A stretch of 64,000 bases of DNA from Taibaiella sp. (lineage in GTDB: Bacteria; Bacteroidota; Bacteroidia; Chitinophagales; Chitinophagaceae): NCBI GenBank assembly GCA_019638495.1, contig JAHBTQ010000001.1, forward strand, positions 1 to 64,000, in the 5' to 3' direction. The notes below the pieces were generated by a model. The model saw nothing but the letters and a program-made list of their open reading frames with translations, had not been told where the DNA came from and did no database searches. A program made the position numbers and the translations under genes. Positions 17,541 to 28,700 of this stretch are shown here, piece after piece (within the stretch, counting starts at the first letter, position 1; the number at the start of each line of letters is the position of its first letter).

Positions 17541-17569
17541 AAGAAGCCGCCTGTTGCAGGCGGCTTCTT
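17541..17569 (-). terminator. Terminator hairpin after the first giant type B protein
   Basis: A perfect 13-bp stem (AAGAAGCCGCCTG / CAGGCGGCTTCTT) with a TTG loop lies 22 bp past the stop at 17592. Minus-strand readthrough continues as AATTTTAGG, a short U tract. It separates the giant gene from the cupin operon. Confidence 0.7.
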
Positions 17570-17591
17570 CAAAAAAATAAAAGTCAGATCA

Positions 17592-20500
17592 TTATCTCAA
17601 AAGGGTGACGTTACCGGCCTTGCGGAACTCCTTGCCCGTGCCCGAAACAGCGCTTATCTCATAGACATACACACCTATCGGTTGAGGCACACCTTTATAA
17701 GTACCATCCCAGCCCTCATCAACATTCGAGGTCTCAAAAATCATCAGCCCCCAGCGATCAAAGATGCGGAAATGACGCAGTGTTGCATTGCCTCTCTTTA
17801 TAAGCCTGAAGATATCATTTGTTCCACGGCCCGGCGCAAAAGCATTAGGCACCGTAAACACGGATTCATCGCTCAGTCGAATCATGATCGAATCGCGCGT
17901 AACACAACCATCCTCCGTAACGCCGGTAACAACATATTTCGTGCTCACTTCCGGAGTGGCTACCGGGTTGGAAATATACTTGCCGCTAAGCCCGCCCGAA
18001 GGAGTCCAGTTGAAACGGCTGCAGTTTGTCATCGGCTGTATGTGATAGCTTTCACCCGGATAGATCAATGCTGAATCCGGCATGTGAATAACGGCATTGT
18101 CCTTGACACGAATCCGGACATTTGCGGTGTCGCTGCAACCATACACATTACTAGATATTATCCTGTAGTCAACGTCTGTTTCCGGGTGCGACACCACGAT
18201 CGCGCTTGCAGTATCATTCAGGTACAACGGTGGCGACCAGTGGTAATAAGCAATTGCATCCGGGTTCACCGCCACGAGTTTCACACTGTCGCGCGGACAT
18301 ACAACCTGATCCTCACTTACGCTTACTGTAGGCGTTGGGTCTATCCTCACCCTGAATGAATCTACAACACTCGTGCAGCCATCTATTGTCTGGGTGACAA
18401 AGTAGAATTGAACCCCAACTGCATCTGTCGGCGGCTTCGGAGCCACAGTTGTCCCGGTAGCAGCAGGATCTGAAGATGGGTACCACAATACATTGCTACC
18501 AAATGCCTGCAGGTACGGCGCATCATAATATTGGCAGAAAGTCAGCCACTTGGTCCACGGCGGCACAGGTGTTGGCTTTACAACGTAGTTCAGTGCCACT
18601 GTGTTTGTACATCCATCAAGCAGTACTGTAGCATGGTACACTCCGCTATATTCTGTCACTGCAGGAGTCCTTACCGGATTGGCAGCACCGGACGAGAATG
18701 TATATGGTCCGTCCCAGGTAAATGTAGATCCCGGGTTGCCCGTTGCAAACAGCTTTACCGTATCCTTGTCGCTGGCACAGATCGGGCTGTTGCTTGAGAT
18801 TGATATCGGAGGGGTTGGTGTCACCGTTGCAATAATTGTTGCTGTAGATGTGCAGGCACCAAGCGTAGCCACTACTGTGTACACACCGCTATTGGCAGGT
18901 GTGGCCGGCAGTATGTATGGATTCTGCTGCGTTGATGTAAACGATACCGGACCAGCCCACTGATAAGTCACACCAGCGCCGGTAGGCGAGTTGGCCGTGA
19001 AGAACAGCGTATCCTCCTGGCAAATTGCTATACCGGGAGGTCCGGGACTATTGGTAGTAAGTATAGGTGCCGCAGGAGTACTATCTACCACTACCGCAAT
19101 GCCAAGTGTATCCGAAACGCAATCACCCAGGGTAACCACAACCGAATATACACCGCTATTGGCTGTGATGGCAGGGCTTATGGATGGATATTGTAAAGTT
19201 GAACTGTATGAGAGCGGACCGATCCACCAGAAAGTTGACCCTGCTGGCGCGGTTGTAGTCAGGTTCAGTGCCTGGCCAGAACATACAGGCGAGTTACTTC
19301 CCAATGTTGGGTGAGGTCGCGTGCTGGTCCCAATTACGATCGTATTCCGGCTTGAACATAATCCTAAAGTAACCTGTAACGTATAGGTACCGGCAGTGAT
19401 CGTAGAAACACTATCAATTACCGGGTTCTGTAGCGTTGAGGTAAAGCCCGAAGGACCATTCCAACTGTACGTAATGCCAGGCAGGTCGGTCAGTGTAGAG
19501 GAGAACAACTTCAGGGCCGAGTCCTCGCAAGGTAATGCATTGTTAGAGGTGAGTACAGGCATTACCGGCGTCGTATCAATATGCACATGTACAACTGCGC
19601 TATCGAGACAGCCATTGAGCTCAGTAACTACCTTATAGTCGCCGGAGTCAGGCATATGAACTGACAACCTTGTTGGGTCTGAGGCGCCCGAACCGTAACC
19701 GGTTGGTCCGCTCCACGTCCAGGTTTCGAGCGGATAGTCGGGATTTGAGAAAAGGTTGAGGTTACCGCCGGCACAAAGTGGTGAATTGTAAGTTGCAGTT
19801 ACATTAGGGCGCTTGCGGATGAGCACGTGTGCACGAGCAGTGTCGTTTGTAGTACCTACTGTTTTTATTACATGATACCACCCCGTGTCTGCCATTGTTG
19901 TAGGAAATCTGAAGGTTCTTTGAGTAGAGGCAAACGGCGCCCCGCCAATAGAAGGCGATGGGCCAAACCATAGATAAGTAGCTCCTGTCGAGTCACCCAT
20001 GTCATACAACCTTAGCGTGTCCCCTTCACATATAGAATTGGTGGGGGTAAGAGAAGGCACACCAACGCCATCACCAGGCCCAACACCTGTACCCGGGCTA
20101 TTACTCCCCGCACTATGACAAGGAGGAATGTAAACCGTGAACGTGGGCATCGTGTTACAGCTTCTTGTATCAGTTGGCGTTATCGTATAGGTAATACCAG
20201 TTGAGACAGAACTCGCGTCAAACTTGTTTACAATGCCGCGCGTGGATGACAGGCCTGTTGCCGGCGCCCAACTCCACTCTGTATGCCCCCATTCTCCGTC
20301 TGTGATGGCTATCTGAACGGAATCTAAGCCACAGGCATTGAATGTATCCACATTCGGTGCCGGGTTGCAGTTCACTATGAGCTTAGGTGTTATGAATGCA
20401 CTGTCGATTGCAGAGGAATCGCTAAAAATCCATGCAAAAGCGATAGTAGTAGAATCGCCGGGAGCAAGGTCGCCAAGCTTGTAAATGAGGCCGATAGCAA

Positions 20501-21473
20501 TGTCCTGGTTAATAGTTCTTGCACCCAGGGTATAAAAAGTAGCACCTAAGCTAGCCGTTTCATCATATATTTTATCTAATGAGTTGGCTGCTGTAAGAGG
20601 CGGTGTTGGAGACCAGGACGTATAAATGAGCGCTTTGGCTCGGCAGTCCTTGGTTGCAAGGCCACAAAACGCATCCGGATGAACACCGGCTGGCGGCACG
20701 GAGTTAACTTCTACCCTATTCAGCGCATCGCCCTGGTAGCAAATATGGTTGTCGGTTGGGAATGTACCCGGAATAACCTGATCATTGTCGGGATCTCCGT
20801 TCACAAAATAGTACAGGCCGGTAACGGTTGTGGCACCCGTATTTCTGAAGGTGATCGTGACCTTGTCCCATGAGGCATTAGTATCAACACGGTTTTGCGT
20901 GCGTATCGATATTGATCCTCCACCTGCAGTATAAGTTCCTGACCATGTACCGGCAGCTGAGCTTGACAAGAATGGGCCGCAAGATGAACCCGGCCAAAGA
21001 CGATATCCTACGTTAGTACCACCCAGAACAGCTCCGCTGGCTGGGAATGGAGCAAATCCACCAACCCCACCATTTGTGTAGTATGCATCGCTGCGTACAC
21101 CATTAATTTGCACAGACCATCCATTAAACGGTGTTCCCGGAAGAAAGTATGCTCCGTAAAAGCAACAGTTTGTGCCTGACACCGGGGAACCTATAGTCCA
21201 TCCGTCGTGTCCGGGATCATACGAAAAATCAATGCCATTTCCGGTTGCGGCTATCGTAGTCAAAGGGTCGGGATAACCACCAATCGTAGATCCGGTGTGA
21301 GTGTGATAGCCGGCTGGTACCGGCATTGTATTTCCCCATGAACTATTGGGGGCAACACCTACTTCCAGGTAACGGCCCTGCAGGAATATCTGGTCTCCTA
21401 CTAGTTGACTAAAAACACTGTACGATGCAATTAATCCGATAAGGGTAAGGCTGAGTATTTTTCCTAATTTCAT
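17592..21473 (-). CDS. Giant secreted Ig/PKD-repeat protein, T9SS type B (paralog 1)
   Basis: The 1293-aa protein has a signal peptide (to Ser-Gln at about residue 22), then an N-terminal domain of about 350 residues opening with IFLQGRYLEVGVAPNSSWG and containing YDPGHDGW, YFLPGTPFNGWSVQ and VNGDPDNDQ. A linker with VNCNPAPN and Cys-rich Ig-like modules follows, each about 85 residues and built around CxGDTLxL...YxWxGPxxFxSTxQNPxI. The last 85 residues (VPNAFAPGRGTNDIFRL ... PIGVYVYEI) are the CHU_C type B T9SS tail. Probably a surface adhesin or matrix protein. First of a tandem trio with the genes at 21749 and 25789, and a relative of the gene at 42656. Confidence 0.9.
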   Translation of the reverse strand: MKLGKILSLTLIGLIASYSVFSQLVGDQIFLQGRYLEVGVAPNSSWGNTMPVPAGYHTHTGSTIGGYPDPLTTIAATGNGIDFSYDPGHDGWTIGSPVSGTNCCFYGAYFLPGTPFNGWSVQINGVRSDAYYTNGGVGGFAPFPASGAVLGGTNVGYRLWPGSSCGPFLSSSAAGTWSGTYTAGGGSISIRTQNRVDTNASWDKVTITFRNTGATTVTGLYYFVNGDPDNDQVIPGTFPTDNHICYQGDALNRVEVNSVPPAGVHPDAFCGLATKDCRAKALIYTSWSPTPPLTAANSLDKIYDETASLGATFYTLGARTINQDIAIGLIYKLGDLAPGDSTTIAFAWIFSDSSAIDSAFITPKLIVNCNPAPNVDTFNACGLDSVQIAITDGEWGHTEWSWAPATGLSSTRGIVNKFDASSVSTGITYTITPTDTRSCNTMPTFTVYIPPCHSAGSNSPGTGVGPGDGVGVPSLTPTNSICEGDTLRLYDMGDSTGATYLWFGPSPSIGGAPFASTQRTFRFPTTMADTGWYHVIKTVGTTNDTARAHVLIRKRPNVTATYNSPLCAGGNLNLFSNPDYPLETWTWSGPTGYGSGASDPTRLSVHMPDSGDYKVVTELNGCLDSAVVHVHIDTTPVMPVLTSNNALPCEDSALKLFSSTLTDLPGITYSWNGPSGFTSTLQNPVIDSVSTITAGTYTLQVTLGLCSSRNTIVIGTSTRPHPTLGSNSPVCSGQALNLTTTAPAGSTFWWIGPLSYSSTLQYPSISPAITANSGVYSVVVTLGDCVSDTLGIAVVVDSTPAAPILTTNSPGPPGIAICQEDTLFFTANSPTGAGVTYQWAGPVSFTSTQQNPYILPATPANSGVYTVVATLGACTSTATIIATVTPTPPISISSNSPICASDKDTVKLFATGNPGSTFTWDGPYTFSSGAANPVRTPAVTEYSGVYHATVLLDGCTNTVALNYVVKPTPVPPWTKWLTFCQYYDAPYLQAFGSNVLWYPSSDPAATGTTVAPKPPTDAVGVQFYFVTQTIDGCTSVVDSFRVRIDPTPTVSVSEDQVVCPRDSVKLVAVNPDAIAYYHWSPPLYLNDTASAIVVSHPETDVDYRIISSNVYGCSDTANVRIRVKDNAVIHMPDSALIYPGESYHIQPMTNCSRFNWTPSGGLSGKYISNPVATPEVSTKYVVTGVTEDGCVTRDSIMIRLSDESVFTVPNAFAPGRGTNDIFRLIKRGNATLRHFRIFDRWGLMIFETSNVDEGWDGTYKGVPQPIGVYVYEISAVSGTGKEFRKAGNVTLLR

Positions 21474-21708
21474 TAATCCTTAATAAAAAACTTGTCCTAC
21501 AATATGGTTTCCTGCTCGTCCGGGGCGAAAAACGCACAAAATAATCCATTTCCTTCAGTGGCAATGGATTGTATGTTCCTTTTAAGACGGTAAAATCATC
21601 CCTTTCGATGGGTAGAAGAGGTATAATAGTTTCTTTATCAGCTAAACAACTGTTAATCAATACAAAACAAAATATGTTTTTAGACTCTACAAACAAAAAG
21701 GGTCGCCA

Positions 21709-21733
21709 TTTTCTGACGACCCTGTAAATAACT
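21709..21733 (-). terminator. Terminator hairpin after giant paralog 2
   Basis: Stem AGGGTCG / CGACCCT (7 bp, 11-nt loop) lies 16 bp past the stop at 21749. On the minus strand it is followed by TTTTGTTTGT. Convincing intrinsic terminator. Confidence 0.7.
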
Positions 21734-21748
21734 GATAACAGTAGTTTC

Positions 21749-24700
21749 TTACCTCAGTAGCGTAACATTACCTGTCTTAACTATCTCCTTACCGTTTGAA
21801 GAAACAGCACTTACTTCATAAACGTATACACCCACCGGCTGCGGCGTTCCCTTATAAGTGCCATCCCAGCCCTCATCAATATTGGTCGTCTGGAATACCA
21901 CTGTACCCCAGCGGTTATATACCCTGAAGTGACGCAAAGTCGCATCTCCGCGCCTTATCACCTTGAACAGGTCATTGTTTCCGCGACCCGGTGCAAACGC
22001 ATTCGGTACCGTGATCGCTGATTCATCGTTCACTCGGATCAAGATCGAGTCTTTCACGATACAGCCGTCTTCCGTTACACCGGTTACAACATACTTCGTG
22101 CTTATCTCAGGTGTTGCCACTGGATTCGAGATATACTTACCCGTAAGACCGCCCGATGGCGTCCACGTAAACCTGCTACAGTTGGTCATAGGCTGTATGT
22201 GGTAGCTCTCACCGGGGAAGATCAGCACCGAGTCTGGTATGTGCAGCACAGCGTTGTCTTTTACGCGTATGCTCACCTTACCTGTGTCGCTACAGCCATA
22301 TACATTGCTCGATATCACCATGTACTCAACATCTGTTTCCGGATAAGCAGTCACTACCGCACTTGCCGTATCACTCAGGTACAATGGCGGTGACCAGTGG
22401 TAATAGGCGATCGCATCCGGGTTCGTAGCCACCAGCTTCACGCTATCCCTTGGGCACACATCTGCACCCTCGCTAACCGTTACTGTTGGTGTAGGGTCTA
22501 TCCGCACGCGGAAGGAATCTATTGCACTCGTACATCCGTTCAGCGTTTGTGTTACGTAGTAGAACTGAACACCAACAGCATCGGTCGGTGGCTTGGGCGC
22601 CACACTTGTACCGGCTGCCGTGGGGTCGGACGATGGATACCAAAGCACATTTGTGCCAAATGCCTGCAGGTACGGTGCATCATAATACTGGCAGAACGTT
22701 AGCCATTTGGTCATTGGTGGTGCCGGTACCGGCTTCACCTTGTAATCTACAATAGCTGTGTTGGTACATCCATCCAACAGCACCGTTGCCGTATATGGGC
22801 CGCTGTATTCTACCATGGCAGGTGTCCTCACAGGATTGGCTGCTGCAGAGAAGAATGTGTATGGTCCTATCCACGTAAAGGTAGATCCGGGATTACCGGT
22901 AGCAAATAGTTTCACTGTATCCTTATCGCCGGCACATATCGCGCTGTTACTGGACACGCTGATAGGTGGCGTAGGTGTAACCGTGGCCGCTATCGTCGCT
23001 GTGGACGTACATGCCCCCAGTGTGGCAATAACAGTGTATACACCTGAGTTCACCGGTGTTGCCGGTAGGATAACAGGGTTCTGCTGCGTGGAAGAGAAAG
23101 ACGATGGACCGTACCAATGGTAGGTAACCCCGGCGCCCGTAGGAGAAAACGCAGTAAACGTCAGCGTATCTTCCTGGCATATGGTGTTACCGGGAGGGCC
23201 GGGACTGTTCGTACTCAGTACAGGCACCTCTGGTGTGCTGTCTACCACTACCGATATCGGTGTTAGCAGAGACGGACACGAATCCAGCGTCGCTATCACA
23301 TAGTAGATACCTGAATTGGGTGTAAACGCAGGGTTAATGGACGGATACTGTAAGGTGCTGGTAAATCCAAGCGGCCCTGTCCATGCAAAAGTGCAACCCG
23401 GCACAGGCGGCGACGCCGTAAAGTTGAGCGAATTGCCCGAACATACCGGTGAATTGCTTCCCAATATCGGCTCATGAGTCGGTGTCACCGACAATGTTAT
23501 CGTGGATGAAATAGTACATACACCCAGTGCAGCAGTTACCGTGTAGGTACCATTGTGAAGAGTTGGCTTCACCCCCGATATTGTTGGGTTCTGCAATGTT
23601 GAAGAGAAACTGGTAGGTCCCGACCAGGTGTACGTAGCACCCGGAGATGACGAACTGGACAAGTATAAAGTAGAGTCCTCGCAAAGAACAGTATTGTAGC
23701 TCATCGCAGGTGCCACCGGCATAGGATTCACTACTACTGATATACTGCTACTGTCGAAACAGCCAAACAGTTCTGTAACAACCTTGTAGTCACCGGACAT
23801 CGCAACGGTAGCCGGCGTCCTCGACGGGTCTGAAAGTGTTGAAGTGTAGCCTCCGGGGCCAGTCCAGGTCCACGTTTCACTTGGATAGTCAGGATTACTG
23901 AACAGGTTCAGTGTATTAGTCTCGCACACAGGAGGATTGTAAGTCGCAGTCACATTAGGACGCTTGCGGAACAATACATGTATATCTACTGTGTCACTGG
24001 ACCCCGCAACTGTCTTTATGACGTGGTACCAACCCGTGTCAGCCATCGTTGTTGGATATTTGACAGGCTGTTGAACGGCAAAGATCGGCGCACCCGCAAT
24101 AGTAGGTCCGGGGCCATACCACAGATAGGTAGCGCCAGTAGAATCTCCTTTATCAAACAATTTCAGGGTATCGCCCTCACAAATAGAGTTTGTCGCATCC
24201 GGACTAGGTGCGCCTATACCGTTACCCCAGCCTGTTCCAGTGCCCGGGCTGTTACTATATGCGCTATGGCAAGGATAAACTGTGAGATAGAACACCCTTT
24301 GAGCGCAGTTATTCATTCCCAGCCCCGTATTGGTACCGGTAATTGTGTAAGTGGTAGGACTAGAGAGGGCGGCAACATTAATGTTGTTGCTCAAACCTGT
24401 TGTAGATGACAATCCTGTTGCCGGTGCCCACGTCCATTTGCTCCAGCTCCAGTTGTTCTCACCTCCATATTTTACGTACACAGGAATGGTAGTAATGCCG
24501 GGGTACAAACAGGTATTAAATGTATCGTAGGTAGGAGCAGGCGCAGGTCCGGATGGTGCTTTGGGAACACAGTTCACGACAAGTTGCGGCTCACGAAAAA
24601 CAGAATCAAGCGCCAGCGAATCCTTGAAAATGTAGGCGTAGGAGATCATTGTACTATCACCGGGAGGTAAATCGCCCAATCTATATACAAGACCAATGGC

Positions 24701-25597
24701 AATATCCTGTGAAGCAGTGACGTCCCCCAGCGTATAGTATGTGGCACCCATACTGGTAGTGGTGCCGTCATAAATGAGATCCAGGTTGTTTCCTATCCCT
24801 GCTGGCGGAGGCCAGGACGCATAGATGAGTGACTTTGCCCTGCAGTCTTTTGTACCGATGGCCAGATAAGCTTTCGTAACCGGCGTTCCTAATGGGTGCG
24901 TACCATATGAACCTGCCATTACCCGGTGGTCCGCATCGTCCTGGTAGGTGATGACATTGTCAGTAATGAAGTCACCCGATATGGTTTGATCGTTATCCGG
25001 GTCACAAGTTCTGTGATAATAAAGACCAGTGAGTGTAGCAGCAGAAGTGTTTTTAAATACAGTATTGACGAGCACCCACGACGCGGATGTGTCTATCGTT
25101 GTCAATTGCCTGATGGATAAAGCGCCTGATGCCATTGTACCTTCCCACACTCCGGTCACGGAGCCTCCGGGCATTGGATAGCCACAGGTGGTGGTTCCCG
25201 GCGTATAGTAATAGCCTGTGTTACTTCCTGTAAGCCCGCCGGGGCCTGTGAAAGAAGACGGACCGGAAGAATAAAAGCAATCCGTCCTGTTACCTCCCAC
25301 CTGTACAGACCAGCCCTCGAATGGGGTGCCCGGATAGATGTAGTCACCAAACTTAGGCGGCGTGCCGACAGCCCAGCCATCATGGCCATAGTCATAGACT
25401 ACTGCGATATTAGGGCCCGGACCACCGTGATAAGTACCCGGTGATGCTCCTGCTCCCCAGGAACCATTGGGAGCAATCCCCACCTCCACAAAAGCTCCCT
25501 GTAAAAAACAGTTTACACCAACTATCTGGGCAGAAACATTATTCTCTAAAAATCCAATTGCAGCGAATACTGCTGCAATAAGGCTACGCATTTTCAT
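21749..25597 (-). CDS. Giant secreted Ig/PKD-repeat protein, T9SS type B (paralog 2)
   Basis: The frame is open to 25672, but the ATG at 25597 gives a normal signal peptide (MKMRSLIAAVFAAIGF..., cleavage near Ser-Ala-Gln), so the protein is 1282 aa. It has the N-terminal CFLQGAFVEVGIAPNGSWG domain with YDYGHDGWAVGTP and GTPFEGWSVQVGG. Six or so Ig-like modules follow, then a CHU_C type B tail. Codons in 21792-23968, roughly the C-terminal 725 residues, are nearly identical in DNA to paralog 3, whereas the N-terminal part is clearly diverged. Surface-exposed structural or adhesive role is likely; no enzymatic motif seen. Confidence 0.9.
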   Translation of the reverse strand: MKMRSLIAAVFAAIGFLENNVSAQIVGVNCFLQGAFVEVGIAPNGSWGAGASPGTYHGGPGPNIAVVYDYGHDGWAVGTPPKFGDYIYPGTPFEGWSVQVGGNRTDCFYSSGPSSFTGPGGLTGSNTGYYYTPGTTTCGYPMPGGSVTGVWEGTMASGALSIRQLTTIDTSASWVLVNTVFKNTSAATLTGLYYHRTCDPDNDQTISGDFITDNVITYQDDADHRVMAGSYGTHPLGTPVTKAYLAIGTKDCRAKSLIYASWPPPAGIGNNLDLIYDGTTTSMGATYYTLGDVTASQDIAIGLVYRLGDLPPGDSTMISYAYIFKDSLALDSVFREPQLVVNCVPKAPSGPAPAPTYDTFNTCLYPGITTIPVYVKYGGENNWSWSKWTWAPATGLSSTTGLSNNINVAALSSPTTYTITGTNTGLGMNNCAQRVFYLTVYPCHSAYSNSPGTGTGWGNGIGAPSPDATNSICEGDTLKLFDKGDSTGATYLWYGPGPTIAGAPIFAVQQPVKYPTTMADTGWYHVIKTVAGSSDTVDIHVLFRKRPNVTATYNPPVCETNTLNLFSNPDYPSETWTWTGPGGYTSTLSDPSRTPATVAMSGDYKVVTELFGCFDSSSISVVVNPMPVAPAMSYNTVLCEDSTLYLSSSSSPGATYTWSGPTSFSSTLQNPTISGVKPTLHNGTYTVTAALGVCTISSTITLSVTPTHEPILGSNSPVCSGNSLNFTASPPVPGCTFAWTGPLGFTSTLQYPSINPAFTPNSGIYYVIATLDSCPSLLTPISVVVDSTPEVPVLSTNSPGPPGNTICQEDTLTFTAFSPTGAGVTYHWYGPSSFSSTQQNPVILPATPVNSGVYTVIATLGACTSTATIAATVTPTPPISVSSNSAICAGDKDTVKLFATGNPGSTFTWIGPYTFFSAAANPVRTPAMVEYSGPYTATVLLDGCTNTAIVDYKVKPVPAPPMTKWLTFCQYYDAPYLQAFGTNVLWYPSSDPTAAGTSVAPKPPTDAVGVQFYYVTQTLNGCTSAIDSFRVRIDPTPTVTVSEGADVCPRDSVKLVATNPDAIAYYHWSPPLYLSDTASAVVTAYPETDVEYMVISSNVYGCSDTGKVSIRVKDNAVLHIPDSVLIFPGESYHIQPMTNCSRFTWTPSGGLTGKYISNPVATPEISTKYVVTGVTEDGCIVKDSILIRVNDESAITVPNAFAPGRGNNDLFKVIRRGDATLRHFRVYNRWGTVVFQTTNIDEGWDGTYKGTPQPVGVYVYEVSAVSSNGKEIVKTGNVTLLR
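21792..23968. repeat. 2.18-kb near-identical block, copy 1
   Basis: This block matches 25832-28008 at a constant offset of 4040 bp. Reading both line by line I found five substitutions (at 21860, 23808, 23816, 23888 and 23902) and no gaps. Identity stops abruptly at 23969, beyond which the two genes differ at about one base in four. Both copies lie inside coding sequence. Confidence 0.95.
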
Positions 25598-25673
25598 ACA
25601 CGCTACCAACTTAATCCGTGAACATAAAAGACTGACGGTATATTTCTCAAATGCGCACGTACCTTCCGGCACA

Positions 25674-25713
25674 TCACATACAAATTAAACGAATTTTACC
25701 GAGCTTTCCTAAT
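25674..25713 (-). promoter_or_regulatory. Upstream element shared by giant paralogs 2 and 3, copy 1
   Basis: A 40-bp stretch 77 bp upstream of the ATG at 25597 matches 29657-29696, upstream of paralog 3, with about five mismatches. Its core on the plus strand is CATACAAATTAAACGAATTT. Both copies are outside coding sequence, so conservation suggests a shared promoter or regulator site, or simply a shared ancestor from the duplication. Confidence 0.55.
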
Positions 25714-25736
25714 TCGAATCAGAAGTGCAGGACACA

Positions 25737-25773
25737 AAAAAGCGGGGGCGAAAAGAACCGCACCCCGCTTTTT
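25737..25773 (-). terminator. Terminator hairpin after giant paralog 3
   Basis: Stem AAAAAGCGGGG / CCCCGCTTTTT (11 bp, 15-nt loop) starts 16 bp past the stop at 25789. The minus-strand 3' arm ends in a U-rich run. Strong intrinsic terminator. Confidence 0.8.
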
Positions 25774-25788
25774 GGACTTGTATTGTCA

Positions 25789-28700
25789 TTAACGCAGTAA
25801 GGTGACGTTACCTGACTTTAATATTTCCTTGCCGTTTGAAGAAACAGCACTTACTTCATAAACGTATACACCCACCGGCTGCGGCGTTCCCTTATAAGTA
25901 CCATCCCAGCCCTCATCAATATTGGTCGTCTGGAATACCACTGTACCCCAGCGGTTATATACCCTGAAGTGACGCAAAGTCGCATCTCCGCGCCTTATCA
26001 CCTTGAACAGGTCATTGTTTCCGCGACCCGGTGCAAACGCATTCGGTACCGTGATCGCTGATTCATCGTTCACTCGGATCAAGATCGAGTCTTTCACGAT
26101 ACAGCCGTCTTCCGTTACACCGGTTACAACATACTTCGTGCTTATCTCAGGTGTTGCCACTGGATTCGAGATATACTTACCCGTAAGACCGCCCGATGGC
26201 GTCCACGTAAACCTGCTACAGTTGGTCATAGGCTGTATGTGGTAGCTCTCACCGGGGAAGATCAGCACCGAGTCTGGTATGTGCAGCACAGCGTTGTCTT
26301 TTACGCGTATGCTCACCTTACCTGTGTCGCTACAGCCATATACATTGCTCGATATCACCATGTACTCAACATCTGTTTCCGGATAAGCAGTCACTACCGC
26401 ACTTGCCGTATCACTCAGGTACAATGGCGGTGACCAGTGGTAATAGGCGATCGCATCCGGGTTCGTAGCCACCAGCTTCACGCTATCCCTTGGGCACACA
26501 TCTGCACCCTCGCTAACCGTTACTGTTGGTGTAGGGTCTATCCGCACGCGGAAGGAATCTATTGCACTCGTACATCCGTTCAGCGTTTGTGTTACGTAGT
26601 AGAACTGAACACCAACAGCATCGGTCGGTGGCTTGGGCGCCACACTTGTACCGGCTGCCGTGGGGTCGGACGATGGATACCAAAGCACATTTGTGCCAAA
26701 TGCCTGCAGGTACGGTGCATCATAATACTGGCAGAACGTTAGCCATTTGGTCATTGGTGGTGCCGGTACCGGCTTCACCTTGTAATCTACAATAGCTGTG
26801 TTGGTACATCCATCCAACAGCACCGTTGCCGTATATGGGCCGCTGTATTCTACCATGGCAGGTGTCCTCACAGGATTGGCTGCTGCAGAGAAGAATGTGT
26901 ATGGTCCTATCCACGTAAAGGTAGATCCGGGATTACCGGTAGCAAATAGTTTCACTGTATCCTTATCGCCGGCACATATCGCGCTGTTACTGGACACGCT
27001 GATAGGTGGCGTAGGTGTAACCGTGGCCGCTATCGTCGCTGTGGACGTACATGCCCCCAGTGTGGCAATAACAGTGTATACACCTGAGTTCACCGGTGTT
27101 GCCGGTAGGATAACAGGGTTCTGCTGCGTGGAAGAGAAAGACGATGGACCGTACCAATGGTAGGTAACCCCGGCGCCCGTAGGAGAAAACGCAGTAAACG
27201 TCAGCGTATCTTCCTGGCATATGGTGTTACCGGGAGGGCCGGGACTGTTCGTACTCAGTACAGGCACCTCTGGTGTGCTGTCTACCACTACCGATATCGG
27301 TGTTAGCAGAGACGGACACGAATCCAGCGTCGCTATCACATAGTAGATACCTGAATTGGGTGTAAACGCAGGGTTAATGGACGGATACTGTAAGGTGCTG
27401 GTAAATCCAAGCGGCCCTGTCCATGCAAAAGTGCAACCCGGCACAGGCGGCGACGCCGTAAAGTTGAGCGAATTGCCCGAACATACCGGTGAATTGCTTC
27501 CCAATATCGGCTCATGAGTCGGTGTCACCGACAATGTTATCGTGGATGAAATAGTACATACACCCAGTGCAGCAGTTACCGTGTAGGTACCATTGTGAAG
27601 AGTTGGCTTCACCCCCGATATTGTTGGGTTCTGCAATGTTGAAGAGAAACTGGTAGGTCCCGACCAGGTGTACGTAGCACCCGGAGATGACGAACTGGAC
27701 AAGTATAAAGTAGAGTCCTCGCAAAGAACAGTATTGTAGCTCATCGCAGGTGCCACCGGCATAGGATTCACTACTACTGATATACTGCTACTGTCGAAAC
27801 AGCCAAACAGTTCTGTAACAACCTTGTAGTCACCGGACATCGCAACGTTAGCCGGTGTCCTCGACGGGTCTGAAAGTGTTGAAGTGTAGCCTCCGGGGCC
27901 AGTCCAGGTCCACGTTTCACTTGGATAATCAGGATTACTGAGCAGGTTCAGTGTATTAGTCTCGCACACAGGAGGATTGTAAGTCGCAGTCACATTAGGA
28001 CGCTTGCGAAGCATCACATGCGTATCCACCGTATCGCTTGCGCCACCTACCGTTTTTATGACATGGTACCAGCCGGTATCTGCCATGGTTGTAGGATACT
28101 TGACAGGATTCTGTACGGCGAAAATGGGTGCGCCCGCGATAGTAGGCCCAGGGCCATACCACAAGTAAGTAGCGCCGGTCGAGTCACCCTTATCGATAAG
28201 CTTTAGCGTATCACCCTCGCAAATCATATTAGCAACATCGGGACCGGGACTATTGCTTGTAGCACTGTGACATGGCAGCACCGTTAAGTAGAAAGTTTTC
28301 TGATTGCACGAATACATGCCTGTGGCACTATCCGTACCAGTGATCGTATACGTAGTAGGACCTGAAAGAGCACCAACATTGATGGTGTTGGTAACACCGG
28401 TGGTTGAGGCAAGCCCGGTTGATGGAGCCCAGGTCCATTTACCCCATGTCCAATGCTTTTCATCGCCATAGCGGATATTAGCAGGGATGGTTACAGCACC
28501 AGGTGCGCTGCACACGTTAAATGTGTCATTTTCTGGTGCAGGTGGATAAATAGACGGATAAGCAGTGCCATTCACAACCAACTGCGGATTGGGAAATGCG
28601 CTATCTATGCTCTCCCTACGGTCGAAAATGTAAGCATATGATACTGCCGCGCTATCACCGGCACCAATGATCCCTACATTAAAGACAATAGAAATACCCT

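Noticed and set aside
17541..17569. Attenuator for the cupin operon
   Set aside because: The hairpin lies directly after the stop of the upstream same-strand giant gene, so ordinary termination explains it.
17531..17572. N-terminal extension of the cupin protein to 17572
   Set aside because: The extra codons are the terminator stem of the giant-gene transcript; the ATG at 17530 gives a normal cupin.
21792..28008. Possible transposon or insertion sequence causing the duplication
   Set aside because: There is no transposase, no terminal inverted repeat at the block edges, and both copies stay in frame inside homologous genes, which fits gene conversion better.
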